DNA of 64,000 nucleotides from Catellatospora paridis. Its GTDB lineage: Bacteria > Actinomycetota > Actinomycetes > Mycobacteriales > Micromonosporaceae. A program made the position numbers and the translations under genes. Each line of letters begins with the position of its first letter. Within the stretch, counting starts at the first letter, position 1. Location: positions 1,020,753 through 1,084,752 of the forward strand of contig NZ_ML769312.1 of the NCBI RefSeq assembly GCF_009720365.1, given 5' to 3'. The notes below the pieces were generated by a model, which saw nothing but the letters and a program-made list of their open reading frames with translations, was not told where the DNA came from and did not search any database. Of this stretch, positions 60,946 through 64,000 are shown piece by piece.

Positions 60946-64000
<3,055 letters not shown>

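Overview
The window is high-GC DNA (about 70% by eye) with GTG starts, GGAG-type ribosome sites and many secreted proteins that carry ricin-type CBM13 domains. This points to a filamentous actinobacterium, plausibly a Micromonosporaceae member such as Actinoplanes or a relative. That placement is an inference from style and gene content. I saw no rRNA, tRNA, transposase, phage gene or CRISPR array.

Region 1 (1-9.8 kb) is general metabolism and stress: a truncated luciferase-type oxidoreductase, a divergent LysR/LysE exporter pair, a haem catalase, a stand-alone phosphohistidine domain coupled to a winged-helix protein, an SGNH hydrolase, and a partner-switching set (STAS, HATPase, PAS-SpoIIE phosphatase). 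Region 2 (9.8-23.6 kb) is largely sulfur metabolism: beta-carbonic anhydrase, an ssuCAB/tauABC-type importer, an alkanesulfonate monooxygenase, a metX-metY-CoA-binding operon and an OsmC protein. A 17-nt element, CCGRTMGGAWWTRTAGG, lies in the promoter regions of three of these units and ties them into one putative sulfur regulon. Between them lie an amine oxidase, a BTAD regulator and an alpha/beta hydrolase. Region 3 (23.6-27.7 kb) holds small regulators, a probable 42-residue membrane protein, an F420-type oxidoreductase, a beta-hydroxyacid dehydrogenase and a protein I do not recognise.

Region 4 (27.9-63.6 kb) is a plant-polysaccharide utilisation island. Secreted enzymes are GH54 and GH43 arabinofuranosidases, a GH95 alpha-L-fucosidase-type enzyme, two GH141-like parallel beta-helix enzymes, GH27 alpha-galactosidase, GH10 xylanase, a CE1-type esterase with CBM2, and a giant protein made of a PQQ-type sugar dehydrogenase unit and a ThuA/DUF1080 unit. 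In its centre (42.9-54.2 kb) is a cytoplasmic pathway that best fits non-phosphorylating L-fucose oxidation: L-fucose dehydrogenase-like AKR, mutarotase, SDR, Zn-alcohol dehydrogenase, fuconolactonase-like amidohydrolase, an enolase-superfamily protein, a sugar ABC importer and a FadR-type GntR regulator.

The most interesting signal is in the non-coding DNA of region 4. A palindrome of the type TATGACRTCATA recurs nine times between 34.7 and 63.9 kb: beside the gntR-like gene, in front of the pathway operon and the importer, and in front of both GH141-like genes. I propose one fucose-type regulon joining extracellular glycan attack to intracellular deoxysugar oxidation. A second, LacI-like operator (TGTTAYCGRTCACA type) marks the arabinan and galactan genes, although no LacI gene is present. 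The giant 1,683-residue reading frame appears to be two neighbouring genes joined by loss of one stop codon (TGA to TGC) inside a duplicated CBM13 repeat; the second half keeps its own ribosome site, start and signal peptide.
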